A stretch of DNA of 64,000 nt from JAPPLB01 sp965206655 (lineage in GTDB: Bacteria > Acidobacteriota > Terriglobia > Bryobacterales > UBA6623), in contig CBDBKC010000013.1 in NCBI GenBank assembly GCA_965206655.1, positions 1-64,000 of the forward strand. The letters are read 5' to 3'. Below, piece after piece: positions 16,927 to 24,807 of this stretch. Every line of letters starts with the position of its first letter. Position 1 is the first letter of the stretch. The position numbers and the translations under genes were made by a program. The notes below the pieces were generated by a model, which did no database searches, was not told where the DNA came from, and saw only the letters and a list, made by a program, of their open reading frames with translations.

Positions 16927-17050
16927 TATACCCGGCGGCGGGGGTTCGAACGCTACCTGCAGTCTTGTCTCATGCAAGATGAGCCTGAAGGAGGAGTTAG
17001 TTTCTCACACAAGATGAGCCTGAAGGGTGGGGGAGTGAGCATGCTGGGGA

Positions 17051-18322
17051 TTGACCATCCACATGCAAGACGGCAAGACGCTGAGCCTGGAGCAGATACG
17101 GCAGTTTCTGGAGGCCAGCGATGAAATACGATTCAAGGGCAAAGGGCGTGCCGAGATCTACGCCTGGGTGGCGCAAACGCTGTGCCGGCAGCGCTACAGC
17201 GGGCAAGACCGAGCCGCCAAAGGACTGCTGCGGCAATATCTGGCCAAGATGACGGGACTGAGCCGGGCGCAGGTCACCCGACTGATCCGCCAATATCGGC
17301 AGAGGGGTGAGCTGGTACCTGCCCGCTATCGGCGGCATCGCTTTGCCGGCAAGTACACGGCGGCCGATATCGAGCGGCTGGCGGCCGTCGATGAAGCACA
17401 CGAAACCCTCAGCGGCCCGGCCACGCGCAAGATCCTGCAGCGGGAATATCACAAGTACCAGCAGAGTGAATATGAGCGGTTGGCGGAGATCTCGGTGGCC
17501 CACATCTATCGACTGCGGCGGCACAGGGTGTACCGCCAGCGGCGGCTGCATTTCACCAAGACTCGGCCCAGCGCGGTGTCGATCGGCGAGCGGCGGCGGC
17601 CCAACCCGCGGGGCCAACCCGGCTACCTGCGAGTGGATACGGTACATCAAGGAGATCGCGACGGCGTGAAGGGCGTCTATCACATCAACGCGGTGGATGA
17701 AGTGACCCAGTGGCAAGTGGTCGGCGCCACGGCGGCCATTAGCGAAGCCTGGCTGGAGCCGTTGCTCAAGGCCATGCTGGAGCAGTTCCCCTTTCGCCTG
17801 CGCGGCTTCCATTCCGACAACGGCAGCGAGTTCCTCAACGGCACGGTGGAAAAATTACTGAACAAGCTGCTGATCGAACAGACCAAGTCGCGGCCGAGGC
17901 ACACCAACGACAACGGCTTGGTGGAATCGAAAAACGGCGCCGTGATCCGCAAGCACATGGGGCATACGCACATCGCGGCGCCGCACGCGGCGCGCATCCA
18001 GCGCTTCTATCAACAGCACTTCAATCCCTATTTGAACTTCCACCGGCCCTGCGGACAACCCGAACTGCTGACCGACGCCAAAGGCAAGCAGAAGCGCGTG
18101 TATCGCCACTATCAGACCCCTTGGGAAACCTTCCAGAAGTTGCCGCGGGCCGCCGACTATCTCAAGCCCGGGCAGGCGATCAAGGCCCTCGACCGTATTG
18201 CTCAGGCCGAAAGCGACACTGCGGCGGCGCGGCGGATGCAACAAGCCAAGAGCAAGCTGTTTGCGAGTTTCGCATCCGCGAACCTGCCGCGCCGCGCGAC
18301 GGGAGAAGGGCTGCGGAAATGA
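17051..18322 (+). CDS. Integrase-core (rve) DDE transposase of the second IS
   Basis: About 420 residues. An N-terminal DNA-binding part has ATYPE-free basic helices (MTGLSRAQVTRLIRQYRQRG, residues 77-96), followed by a second HTH-like region (AEISVAHIYRLRRHRVYRQR). The catalytic core shows Asp in YLRVDTVHQGD, Asp in FHSDNGSEF and Glu in NGLVESKNG. It ends with a basic tail. The frame starts with TTG at 17051; ATG at 17063 is a good alternative. Similar to integrase-catalytic-domain proteins of IS481-like or unclassified elements; the exact IS family is unassigned. It reads as intact. Confidence 0.85.
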   Translation: MTIHMQDGKTLSLEQIRQFLEASDEIRFKGKGRAEIYAWVAQTLCRQRYSGQDRAAKGLLRQYLAKMTGLSRAQVTRLIRQYRQRGELVPARYRRHRFAGKYTAADIERLAAVDEAHETLSGPATRKILQREYHKYQQSEYERLAEISVAHIYRLRRHRVYRQRRLHFTKTRPSAVSIGERRRPNPRGQPGYLRVDTVHQGDRDGVKGVYHINAVDEVTQWQVVGATAAISEAWLEPLLKAMLEQFPFRLRGFHSDNGSEFLNGTVEKLLNKLLIEQTKSRPRHTNDNGLVESKNGAVIRKHMGHTHIAAPHAARIQRFYQQHFNPYLNFHRPCGQPELLTDAKGKQKRVYRHYQTPWETFQKLPRAADYLKPGQAIKALDRIAQAESDTAAARRMQQAKSKLFASFASANLPRRATGEGLRK

Positions 18323-18330
18323 CGGGCGAT

Positions 18331-18371
18331 GGGAAACGAGGAAAACCAAAAACCGGTTTCCCTCGTTTCCC
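18331..18371. terminator. Hairpin just after the transposase gene
   Basis: GGGAAACGAGG pairs perfectly with CCTCGTTTCCC (11 bp), with a second inner pairing of AAACC with GGTTT. It starts 9 bases after the transposase stop, inside the IS. No T-run follows; it probably ends or insulates IS transcription. Confidence 0.5.
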
Positions 18372-18762
18372 AACGCCCTTGGAAATCGCTCCGCGATTCC
18401 CACATTCCCACAGCCCCGACGACGATTCTCTCCCCTTCTTAACCAATCCCAGAAAGGAGCCCAGCGACTCAGTGCTCCCCTGCTTCTCCAGGCTCATCCT
18501 TCGATGAGAAAATGCTCCTGCTGCCGAGTCGTCAGGCTTGACGGCGGCCGGGTCTTCGTGGCGCTCCTGTAGGCACCCTAGGACCACAGTCATAGGCTGA
18601 TAGTCCCATGGACTGCCGTTACATGTATTGCTACCATCAACCCAGGTTGTGATGATCGAGGCCAAGTCAGTTGCGGCCGGGCAGGACATGCCCGCCGCAT
18701 CCTATGGCAGCCTGGTGGCTAAGTGTCCTCGCTACCGCGCTGATGAACGAAAGGTGATTCCT

Positions 18763-19308
18763 ATGAAGACGCTGAAAAACAGAAGTAAGCCGGACGACCG
18801 CCCCAAGCTGCTCTCTTTTCTCACGGTAGGCGTGCTTGCGGCGGCGCTCGTCGCGGTCTTAAGCCCGACGGCAAGATCTTCGACATTCGTCAAGGTGGAC
18901 ATCCCGACCTTGCGAGGCATGTCGGAGTCTGTTGTACAAGGGCAAGTGGCAGGCACACGGAGCGAGCGCATAGGCGGAGGAATGATCTTCACCTTTGTGA
19001 CCCTGAACGTCAGCCGGACGCTGCACGGAAAATCGGCAACTGAGCTGGTCGTCAAGGTGCCGGGAGGCACCGTGGACGGGTACACGATCAAGATGGAGGG
19101 TGCTCCCGAGTTCCAGAGGGGTTCAACCGTGGTTGCATTCATCAGCCGCTGGGATGACGGTTCGCCGATGGTTGCCGGCTATTCACAAGGGTTGTCCAAG
19201 GTCGTAAGAGACTCCTCAGGGAATCAGACGCTGCAAGGCGGTGTGGGGAACGGTTTGACGGTAGCCGGTTTGGCGCGTCAATTGGCTTCGCAAGGAGGAA
19301 ACCGATGA
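18763..19308 (+). CDS. Exported hypothetical protein, partner of the matrixin-like protease
   Basis: Not recognised as a family. The start at 18763 has AAAGGTGA upstream and opens a basic N-region plus hydrophobic segment (LLSFLTVGVLAAALVAVLSP), so the protein is anchored or exported. The mature 140 residues look beta-rich (VVQGQVAGTRSERIGGGMIF, LVVKVPGGTVDGYTI, VAFISRWDDGSPMVAGYSQG). Its TGA overlaps the protease ATG (ATGA at 19305), so the two are translationally coupled. A role as chaperone, inhibitor or substrate of the protease is possible but unproven. Confidence 0.7.
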   Translation: MKTLKNRSKPDDRPKLLSFLTVGVLAAALVAVLSPTARSSTFVKVDIPTLRGMSESVVQGQVAGTRSERIGGGMIFTFVTLNVSRTLHGKSATELVVKVPGGTVDGYTIKMEGAPEFQRGSTVVAFISRWDDGSPMVAGYSQGLSKVVRDSSGNQTLQGGVGNGLTVAGLARQLASQGGNR

Positions 19309-20342
19309 CTCGCCGATACTCGTTTCTTAGTCTCAGTTTGGCCGCACTTTTCTTCGCGAGCACGAGCTTGGCGTTCGAACCGCTTTCACCGCTACGCCGC
19401 TGGTTCGCCCCTTCCCGGTCCGTGGTTGTCGACGACACGGGAATGGCGAGCGTGAGCGACACAGATGGCGGCGTCTCTGTGACAGTGGTCGCCGCGGAAG
19501 GATGGAACAGCACTGTCCCCGGAACGATCGTCGACGCCGAACCGGGAGTGATTCCCGGCGACCCGAACCAAATCATCGCTCCTGGAAGCCCGAGCTATCT
19601 CATTTTTGGCGATCCGTTCAGCGTATGCAAAGGAACATGCCTAGCCGCGACGTTGACCGGGTTCTTTGATGACAGCAGCAAGAAGCTGTGTGATGACGGC
19701 CAGGTCTTCACCGAGATTACCGACTCGGATATCGTCTTCAATCTCAACAACAATTTCACGAGTGAGGGGGAAGGCGGCAATTGTACGGTGTTCCCTCCCA
19801 AGAAGGCGGAGTACTCAATTGAAGCCGTTGCCGCTCACGAGGTCGGCCATCTCATCGGGTTAGGGCATTCGGGAGACGGGAGTGCGTTGATGGCGCCCTC
19901 GGTCGGCCCTTGCGATGGCGGTTTGTTGACATCGGACGACATCGCCGGGGCAAGTTCGCTGTATTCATGCAGCTTGGGTGCGTGCGCCGGGGATGAATCC
20001 TCTTCGTGTGGCGACGGCATTGACAACGACTGCGACGGGGTCATCGACAGCGGCGACCCGGACTGTGGTGGAGGGCCGGCGTGCGGCAATTTGTCGTGCG
20101 AAACGGGGGAGGACTCTTGCAACTGCGCAGTGGATTGCGGGGCTGCTCCACTAGATGAAACAGGGTTCTGTTCGGACGGTCAGGATAACGACTGCGATGT
20201 GTTCTTAGATTGCACCGACTCTGACTGCACCAGCGACCCTGCCTGCGACACAGGCTCGTGCGGAGGTAACAAGGCTTCCTGCACGGCGAACAGCGATTGC
20301 TGCTCCGGCAAGTGCAGGAACGGCGTCTGTAGAGGAAACTGA
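19305..20342 (+). CDS. Secreted matrixin-like zinc metalloprotease with Cys-rich tail
   Basis: Signal peptide (LSLAALFFASTSLA) and a matrixin-type catalytic domain with AAHEVGHLIGLGHS (His178, Glu179, His182, His188) and a Met-turn (SALMAPSV, Met196). The C-terminal 110 residues are Cys-rich with two copies of the CxDGxDNDCD motif (CGDGIDNDCDGVID and CSDGQDNDCDVFLDC), resembling the MopE-type metal-binding motif, and end in a small knot (CTANSDCCSGKCRNGVC). Probably secreted and stabilised by disulfides and calcium. Second gene of a coupled pair. Confidence 0.85.
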   Translation: MTRRYSFLSLSLAALFFASTSLAFEPLSPLRRWFAPSRSVVVDDTGMASVSDTDGGVSVTVVAAEGWNSTVPGTIVDAEPGVIPGDPNQIIAPGSPSYLIFGDPFSVCKGTCLAATLTGFFDDSSKKLCDDGQVFTEITDSDIVFNLNNNFTSEGEGGNCTVFPPKKAEYSIEAVAAHEVGHLIGLGHSGDGSALMAPSVGPCDGGLLTSDDIAGASSLYSCSLGACAGDESSSCGDGIDNDCDGVIDSGDPDCGGGPACGNLSCETGEDSCNCAVDCGAAPLDETGFCSDGQDNDCDVFLDCTDSDCTSDPACDTGSCGGNKASCTANSDCCSGKCRNGVCRGN

Positions 20343-20395
20343 CGGGAAACCCTGCGAGCCCATCGTGGCGGGTTTCCCGTGGTCCGGTGGAGTTG

Positions 20396-21166
20396 CTAGG
20401 TCAAGATCCGTAGCGGGTTCGGCTCGCTCGTCAGCGGGCCCGGCTCGGGCATCGGGGGTTTGCGGGCCGAGATAAGAAGGGCGCCTTCGTGGTTGAAGGC
20501 TTCTTTCTCTTCGCGGGAGCGCCAGTGAAGATCGGGCTCGAAGTCGGTTGGGATCGGGGTGTCGTCGCGGATGCGGCTGTGTTCGACGTTTTCGAAGCCC
20601 AGCAGCGAAAACACCTCTCTCCACTCGTCGGCTGACCGCAGATGAATCTCCGCGGGGGCGTGTTGCTTCCAGTGATGGGAGTGGGGATTTTCGGCGTAGT
20701 AGAACATCAATAGGAAGACACGGCCGCCCCAGGCGGTAGCGCGGAACACTTCTCGGACCGCTTGCTCGGGGGAGTGCCAATAGTACGCGGTTTCGACGCT
20801 GATGACGCGCGTGAAGTAGTCCTCGGCCCAGGGAATTTCTTCGGCGGAGCCCGGAGCGAAGAGGATGTTCTGGTAGTCGATGGACTTGGCGCGGGCGGAC
20901 GCGATCAGGTCGTCGGCGAGATCAATGCCGACGACGGCTCCCTCGGGGCTGCGCTCGGCGATGAGACGCGTAGCCCAGCCTTCCCCGCAACCGATTTCGA
21001 GAGTCCGGTCTTGAGCGCCGATGTCCATGCGGTCGAGGAGTTTTTCGGTGACCGGGCGGTGCCAGGTTTCCATGCGGACGGCTTGGCCGGAGGCGAGCGA
21101 CTGGTTGAAATATTGGCGGAGGTGTTCTTCGTGTTGGAGGCGGGGGATAGAGTGGGGCGGGACCAT
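20396..21166 (-). CDS. Class I SAM-dependent methyltransferase
   Basis: A 256-residue soluble protein. Motif I is TLEIGCGEGWATRLI, motif II is VVGIDLADDLI and the motif before strand 4 is FAPGSAEEIPWAEDYF (methyltransferase 11/25 type). The second half (YYWHSPEQAVREVFRATAWG, then SLLGFENVEHSRI) is as usual for small-molecule methyltransferases. The substrate is unknown. It lies downstream of thiC on the same strand, separated by 139 bp holding two hairpins. Confidence 0.85.
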   Translation of the reverse strand: MVPPHSIPRLQHEEHLRQYFNQSLASGQAVRMETWHRPVTEKLLDRMDIGAQDRTLEIGCGEGWATRLIAERSPEGAVVGIDLADDLIASARAKSIDYQNILFAPGSAEEIPWAEDYFTRVISVETAYYWHSPEQAVREVFRATAWGGRVFLLMFYYAENPHSHHWKQHAPAEIHLRSADEWREVFSLLGFENVEHSRIRDDTPIPTDFEPDLHWRSREEKEAFNHEGALLISARKPPMPEPGPLTSEPNPLRILT

Positions 21167-21185
21167 GTCCTGGTTTAAGGGCTAG

Positions 21186-21222
21186 GTCGCGCACAGCGCG
21201 ACCCGGCACGGCACAGCCGTGC
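21186..21222. repeat. Two adjacent hairpins with ACA loops
   Basis: GTCGCGC-ACA-GCGCGAC (21186-21202) and GCACGGC-ACA-GCCGTGC (21206-21222) have seven perfect pairs each, the same loop and different stems. They lie between thiC and the downstream methyltransferase. This could be a processed or terminating intergenic RNA structure or a dispersed hairpin repeat. Confidence 0.6.
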
Positions 21223-21305
21223 GCCACATCGGGGTGCGGATTCAGCCGTGGGTCGGGTCAAGGATGGGTGGCAGAAGTTTTTGGCTTGAGAATCGGAGCT
21301 TCAGG

Positions 21306-22691
21306 TCAGTCGCCGGCGATGGAGACCAATTCCTGCTTGTTGAGGACCTGCTCGGCGTCTTCCATGGTGAACTCGGCGACGCGCGAGGAGATATTCATCG
21401 AGCAGTAGCTAGGGCCGCACATCGAGCAGAAGTGGGCGGATTTGTAGCCCTCCTCCGGCAGCGTCTCGTCGTGCATGGCGCGGGCGGTCTCCGGATCGAG
21501 AGAGAGATCGAACTGCCGATTCCAGTCGAACTCGAAGCGGGCTTTCGAAAGCGCGTCGTCGCGATCACGGGCGCCGGGGCGGTGGCGGGCGACATCAGCG
21601 GCATGAGCGGCGATGGAGTAGGCGATCAAGCCCTGCTTGACGTCCTCTTTGTTGGGTAACCCCAGATGCTCCTTCGGGGTGACGTAGCAGAGCATGGACG
21701 CGCCGTGCCAGCCGATCATGGCCGCGCCGATGGCGGACGTAATGTGGTCGTAGCCGGGGGCGATGTCGGTGACGAGGGGGCCGAGAGTGTAAAAGGGTGC
21801 TTCGTGGCAGATCTCGTTTTCTTTTTCTACCTGGAGCTTGATCTGGTCCATCGGGATATGGCCGGGACCCTCGATCATTACCTGGACATCGTATTCCCAG
21901 GCTTTCGTGGTGAGTTCGCCCAGGGTTTCGAGTTCGGCGAACTGCGCTTCATCGCTGGCATCGGCGAGTGAGCCGGGGCGGAGACCATCGCCGAGTGAAA
22001 AGCTCACGTCGTACTTCTGGAAGATCTTGCAGAGCTCGTCGAAGTTCTCATAGAGCATGTTCTGCTGATGGTGGCGGACCATCCACTCGGCCAGCAGCGA
22101 ACCGCCTCGGCTGACGATGCCGGTGACGCGCTTGACCGCGAGAGGCACGTACTGGATGAGCACGCCGGCGTGGATCGTCATGTAGTCAACGCCCTGCTCG
22201 GCCTGCTCGGTGATCACATCGCGCATGACGGACCAGGAGAGATCCTCGATTTTGCCGTCGACACGCGTGAGGGCCTCATAGATGGGCACGGTGCCGATGG
22301 GGACGGGCGAGTGATCGATGATGGCCTTCCGGATGCGCGGGATGTCTCCGCCGGTTGACAGATCCATCACCGTGTCGGCGCCGTACTTGATGGAGTAGTC
22401 GAGCTTTTCGAGTTCCTGTTCGATCTCGGACGTGACGGCCGAGTTACCGATGTTGGAATTGATCTTGCACTTCGAAGCGATGCCGATACACATCGGTTCG
22501 AGATTGACGTGCCGGACATTGGCGGGAATGATCATCCTGCCGCGGGCCACTTCGTCACGCACCAGCTCGGGCGTCAAGTTCTCCCGGTGGGCGACGTACT
22601 CCATCTCCTCGGTGACTACGCCCTGGCGGGCATAGTGCATCTGGCTACGATTCGGATGGTCGGTTCGTTTTGCAACCCAAGCAGCGCGCAT
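21306..22691 (-). CDS. thiC: Phosphomethylpyrimidine synthase
   Basis: Radical-SAM enzyme converting aminoimidazole ribotide to hydroxymethylpyrimidine phosphate for thiamine. The [4Fe-4S] site CxxCxxxxC is at the C-terminus (FCSMCGPSYCSM). Core ThiC motifs are present (GADTVMDLSTGGDI, MIEGPGHIPMDQI, GPLVTDIAPGYDHI, GAAMIGWHGASMLCYVTPKE). At 461 residues it is the short form, lacking the N-terminal domain of enterobacterial ThiC. GAGGT sits five bases before the start. A small hairpin (CCCGG/CCGGG) lies just upstream, but no TPP-riboswitch consensus was seen. thiL is 25 kb away. Confidence 0.96.
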   Translation of the reverse strand: MRAAWVAKRTDHPNRSQMHYARQGVVTEEMEYVAHRENLTPELVRDEVARGRMIIPANVRHVNLEPMCIGIASKCKINSNIGNSAVTSEIEQELEKLDYSIKYGADTVMDLSTGGDIPRIRKAIIDHSPVPIGTVPIYEALTRVDGKIEDLSWSVMRDVITEQAEQGVDYMTIHAGVLIQYVPLAVKRVTGIVSRGGSLLAEWMVRHHQQNMLYENFDELCKIFQKYDVSFSLGDGLRPGSLADASDEAQFAELETLGELTTKAWEYDVQVMIEGPGHIPMDQIKLQVEKENEICHEAPFYTLGPLVTDIAPGYDHITSAIGAAMIGWHGASMLCYVTPKEHLGLPNKEDVKQGLIAYSIAAHAADVARHRPGARDRDDALSKARFEFDWNRQFDLSLDPETARAMHDETLPEEGYKSAHFCSMCGPSYCSMNISSRVAEFTMEDAEQVLNKQELVSIAGD

Positions 22692-22872
22692 GAATACCTC
22701 GGTTCCCGGCTGGGAGCCCGGGCAGACCTCATTATGTCATCGGCTCGGAGGGCAAGCAAATGGGCGCCGGAGCGCCGCGGTCTTCGGGTTTGAGGGACGA
22801 GAGGTACGACGGCCGAGAAAAGGTCTGTTGATCTTTGGCAGCAAATGAGAGATTCTATGAGGCTTTCCTCCA

Positions 22873-23829
22873 ATGCGAGTCCGCCTTTTTTATCATGACC
22901 GTTGCTTCGACGGCGCTTGCTCAGCCGCCGTCTTCGCCGAGTTCTTCCGCCAGCGCTTTGACGCCGACGCGGAGTTCGTGCTGACGGGTATGTTTCACCG
23001 CGCGGATCAACTCTTTGATGAAGCGCTATTCGATGGAGATGAGAACGTTATCGTCGACTTCAAATACTGCGCCTCGGACAAGTTAACGTGGTGGTTTGAT
23101 CATCACCAGAGCGCGTTTCTTTCGGAGGAAGATGGAGAGCACTTCGAGCGCGACCAGGGCGGCCAGAAGTTCTATGACGCAGCATTCAAGTCGTGCACGA
23201 AGTTTATCGCCACGATAGCGCAGGAGAAGTTCTCGTTCGACCCGGGAGGGCTGGAAGAGCTGATTCAGTGGGCCGACATCATCGACGGCGCACAGTACAA
23301 GAACGCCAAAGAGGCCGTTGAGATGAAAGCGGCGGCCATGAGGTTAACGCTTGTTCTTGAGGCAGCCGAGGAGAACCGCAGTACGGCGATTATTCCGCTG
23401 TTGACGAAATACTCGCTCGATGAGATCGCGGCGTTGCCGTGGGTCGCGGAGTGCTTTGAGGAGTTGTTCCGGCGGCACTTGGAATCGATCGAGCTGATTC
23501 GTGACCGCAGTCAGCGTACCGGCAATACAGTGTTCTTCGATCTGGCGGATTCCGATCAGGGCGGGTACAGCAAATTCATTCCCTACTATTTATTTCCTGA
23601 TAGTGTCTACACGGTATCCGTGCTGGATGCCGGGTTTCGCACGAAGGTTTCGGTCGGCTCGAATCCGTGGGCCGGCGCTGAGCCCGCCCACAACCTAGCG
23701 ACCATTTGCGAACGTTACGGAGGAGGGGGCCATTCGCGCGTGGGCGCGATCAGTTACGGGCCGAATGAGCTGGAGCGGGCGCGGAAGACGGCGCGGGAAA
23801 TTGTGTCGGAATTGTCCGCCGGGTCGTGA
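22873..23829 (+). CDS. DHH-family phosphoesterase
   Basis: A 318-residue soluble hydrolase. The N-terminal DHH domain has FYHDRCFDGACSA (first metal site), VIVDFKYCASD and the signature Asp-His-His in WWFDHHQSAF. The C-terminal DHHA1 domain ends with YGGGGHSRVGAISY. The family cleaves small RNAs, cyclic or linear dinucleotides or polyphosphate; which applies here is not evident. It begins about 180 bp from thiC in a divergent arrangement. Confidence 0.85.
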   Translation: MRVRLFYHDRCFDGACSAAVFAEFFRQRFDADAEFVLTGMFHRADQLFDEALFDGDENVIVDFKYCASDKLTWWFDHHQSAFLSEEDGEHFERDQGGQKFYDAAFKSCTKFIATIAQEKFSFDPGGLEELIQWADIIDGAQYKNAKEAVEMKAAAMRLTLVLEAAEENRSTAIIPLLTKYSLDEIAALPWVAECFEELFRRHLESIELIRDRSQRTGNTVFFDLADSDQGGYSKFIPYYLFPDSVYTVSVLDAGFRTKVSVGSNPWAGAEPAHNLATICERYGGGGHSRVGAISYGPNELERARKTAREIVSELSAGS

Positions 23830-23908
23830 ATCAGCCCGTTTGGGATGGGGTGTTAGGCCGATTCTGTCGAAGAGTATTCTAGGACCCTTCTGAAAGGGTG
23901 CAGGATAC

Positions 23909-24774
23909 TTGACCCAATTGAATCCACTCACCGCGGCGGACCATGTCCGCCAAGCCCTGCTCAAACTGGAAGAACTGCCGGTATCGGCGCGGGTGGTGCA
24001 GGCGGCGTTACGAGCGACCGCCGATACTCGATGCACAAGTGAACGGCTCCAGGAGGTGCTCGCCGCCGACCCGGCCGCGACGGCGGACGTCTTACGGCTG
24101 GCAAATTCCGCCTACTACGGCGTGCGTTCGGAGATTAGGACGCTTGCGCTGGCGGTGACCCTCATCGGACATCGACGCCTGACAGGGCTGCTACGTCATT
24201 TGCTGGCGGGCAAGCTGCTTCAAACATTGATCTTTACCGGCGAGTTGGCCCTTGAGGCTCGCAGCGTCGCGCTGGCCACTGCGGTAGCGGCGGCAGAAGT
24301 CGCGCGATTGAATTCTACGGCGGACCCGGACGAGATGATGGTCGCGGGCTTGCTCCACAACGTGGGCGAGGTGGTTCTGCTGGCTGAGACGGGGGGCGAC
24401 TATGAGTCGGTTCTCGAACTGGCGAAAGAGGTCGGGAGGGCCGAAGCAGAGCTGCGACTGCTCGGAATCGATTCGCTGGAAGCGAGTGCCGTGCTCTTGC
24501 AAGCCTGGATTTTCCTGATGTCTTTGTTGCGGCCGCGCGGCACTGGGACGGTTCGGACTGGACTGCCATCGGCTCTGATGCGAGCCTGCACGTGGGGTTT
24601 GTCCACATCGGCGCGCGCCTGGGTCGAGGGTGGGTGAGCCGGTTGAGCGAGTCAAGGGCGGTAGGAGCAATTTCTGAATCGGCGATTGTGCTAACCGGCG
24701 TGGATCCGAGCACCCTGACGGGCATCTACCGCCACATTGAAGCCAATATTGACCACCTTGACCGCAGCTTGTAA
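23909..24774 (+). pseudogene. HDOD-domain protein interrupted by a one-base frameshift
   Basis: HDOD proteins are HD-like signalling regulators. The first frame (TTG start at 23909) has LPVSARVVQAALRAT, LAADPAATADVLRLANSAYYG and AGLLHNVGEVVLLAE. At 24507-24510 (CCTGGATTTTCC) one G appears lost. The next frame carries on with DFPDVFVAAARHWDGSDW and the proper C-terminus to 24774 (LTGVDPSTLTGIYRHI). With the G restored the protein is about 288 residues. Either a recent mutation or a sequencing error. Confidence 0.75.
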
Positions 24775-24807
24775 TTCAATGGACGTGCATGGAAAGCGAA
24801 TGGCCCG

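Larger units (their letters stand above)
16968..18509 (+). mobile_element. Insertion sequence with rve-type transposase, ends approximate
   Basis: The left end reads TCTCATGCAAGATGAGCCTG and the right end, reversed, reads TCTCATCGAAGGATGAGCCT: inverted repeats with one gap. The core CAAGATGAGCCTGAAG recurs 35 bp further in (16975-16990 and 17010-17025), so the left end carries tandem subterminal sites. No convincing target duplication was found, so the boundaries could be off by several bases. It sits between nuoB and the operon at 18.8 kb. Confidence 0.75.

Noticed and set aside
21219..21659. 146-residue plus-strand ORF over thiC
   Set aside because: Antisense shadow of the conserved thiC C-terminus.
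22692..22870. TPP riboswitch upstream of thiC
   Set aside because: The conserved CTGAGA and ACCTGATCTGG-type words are absent on the minus strand.
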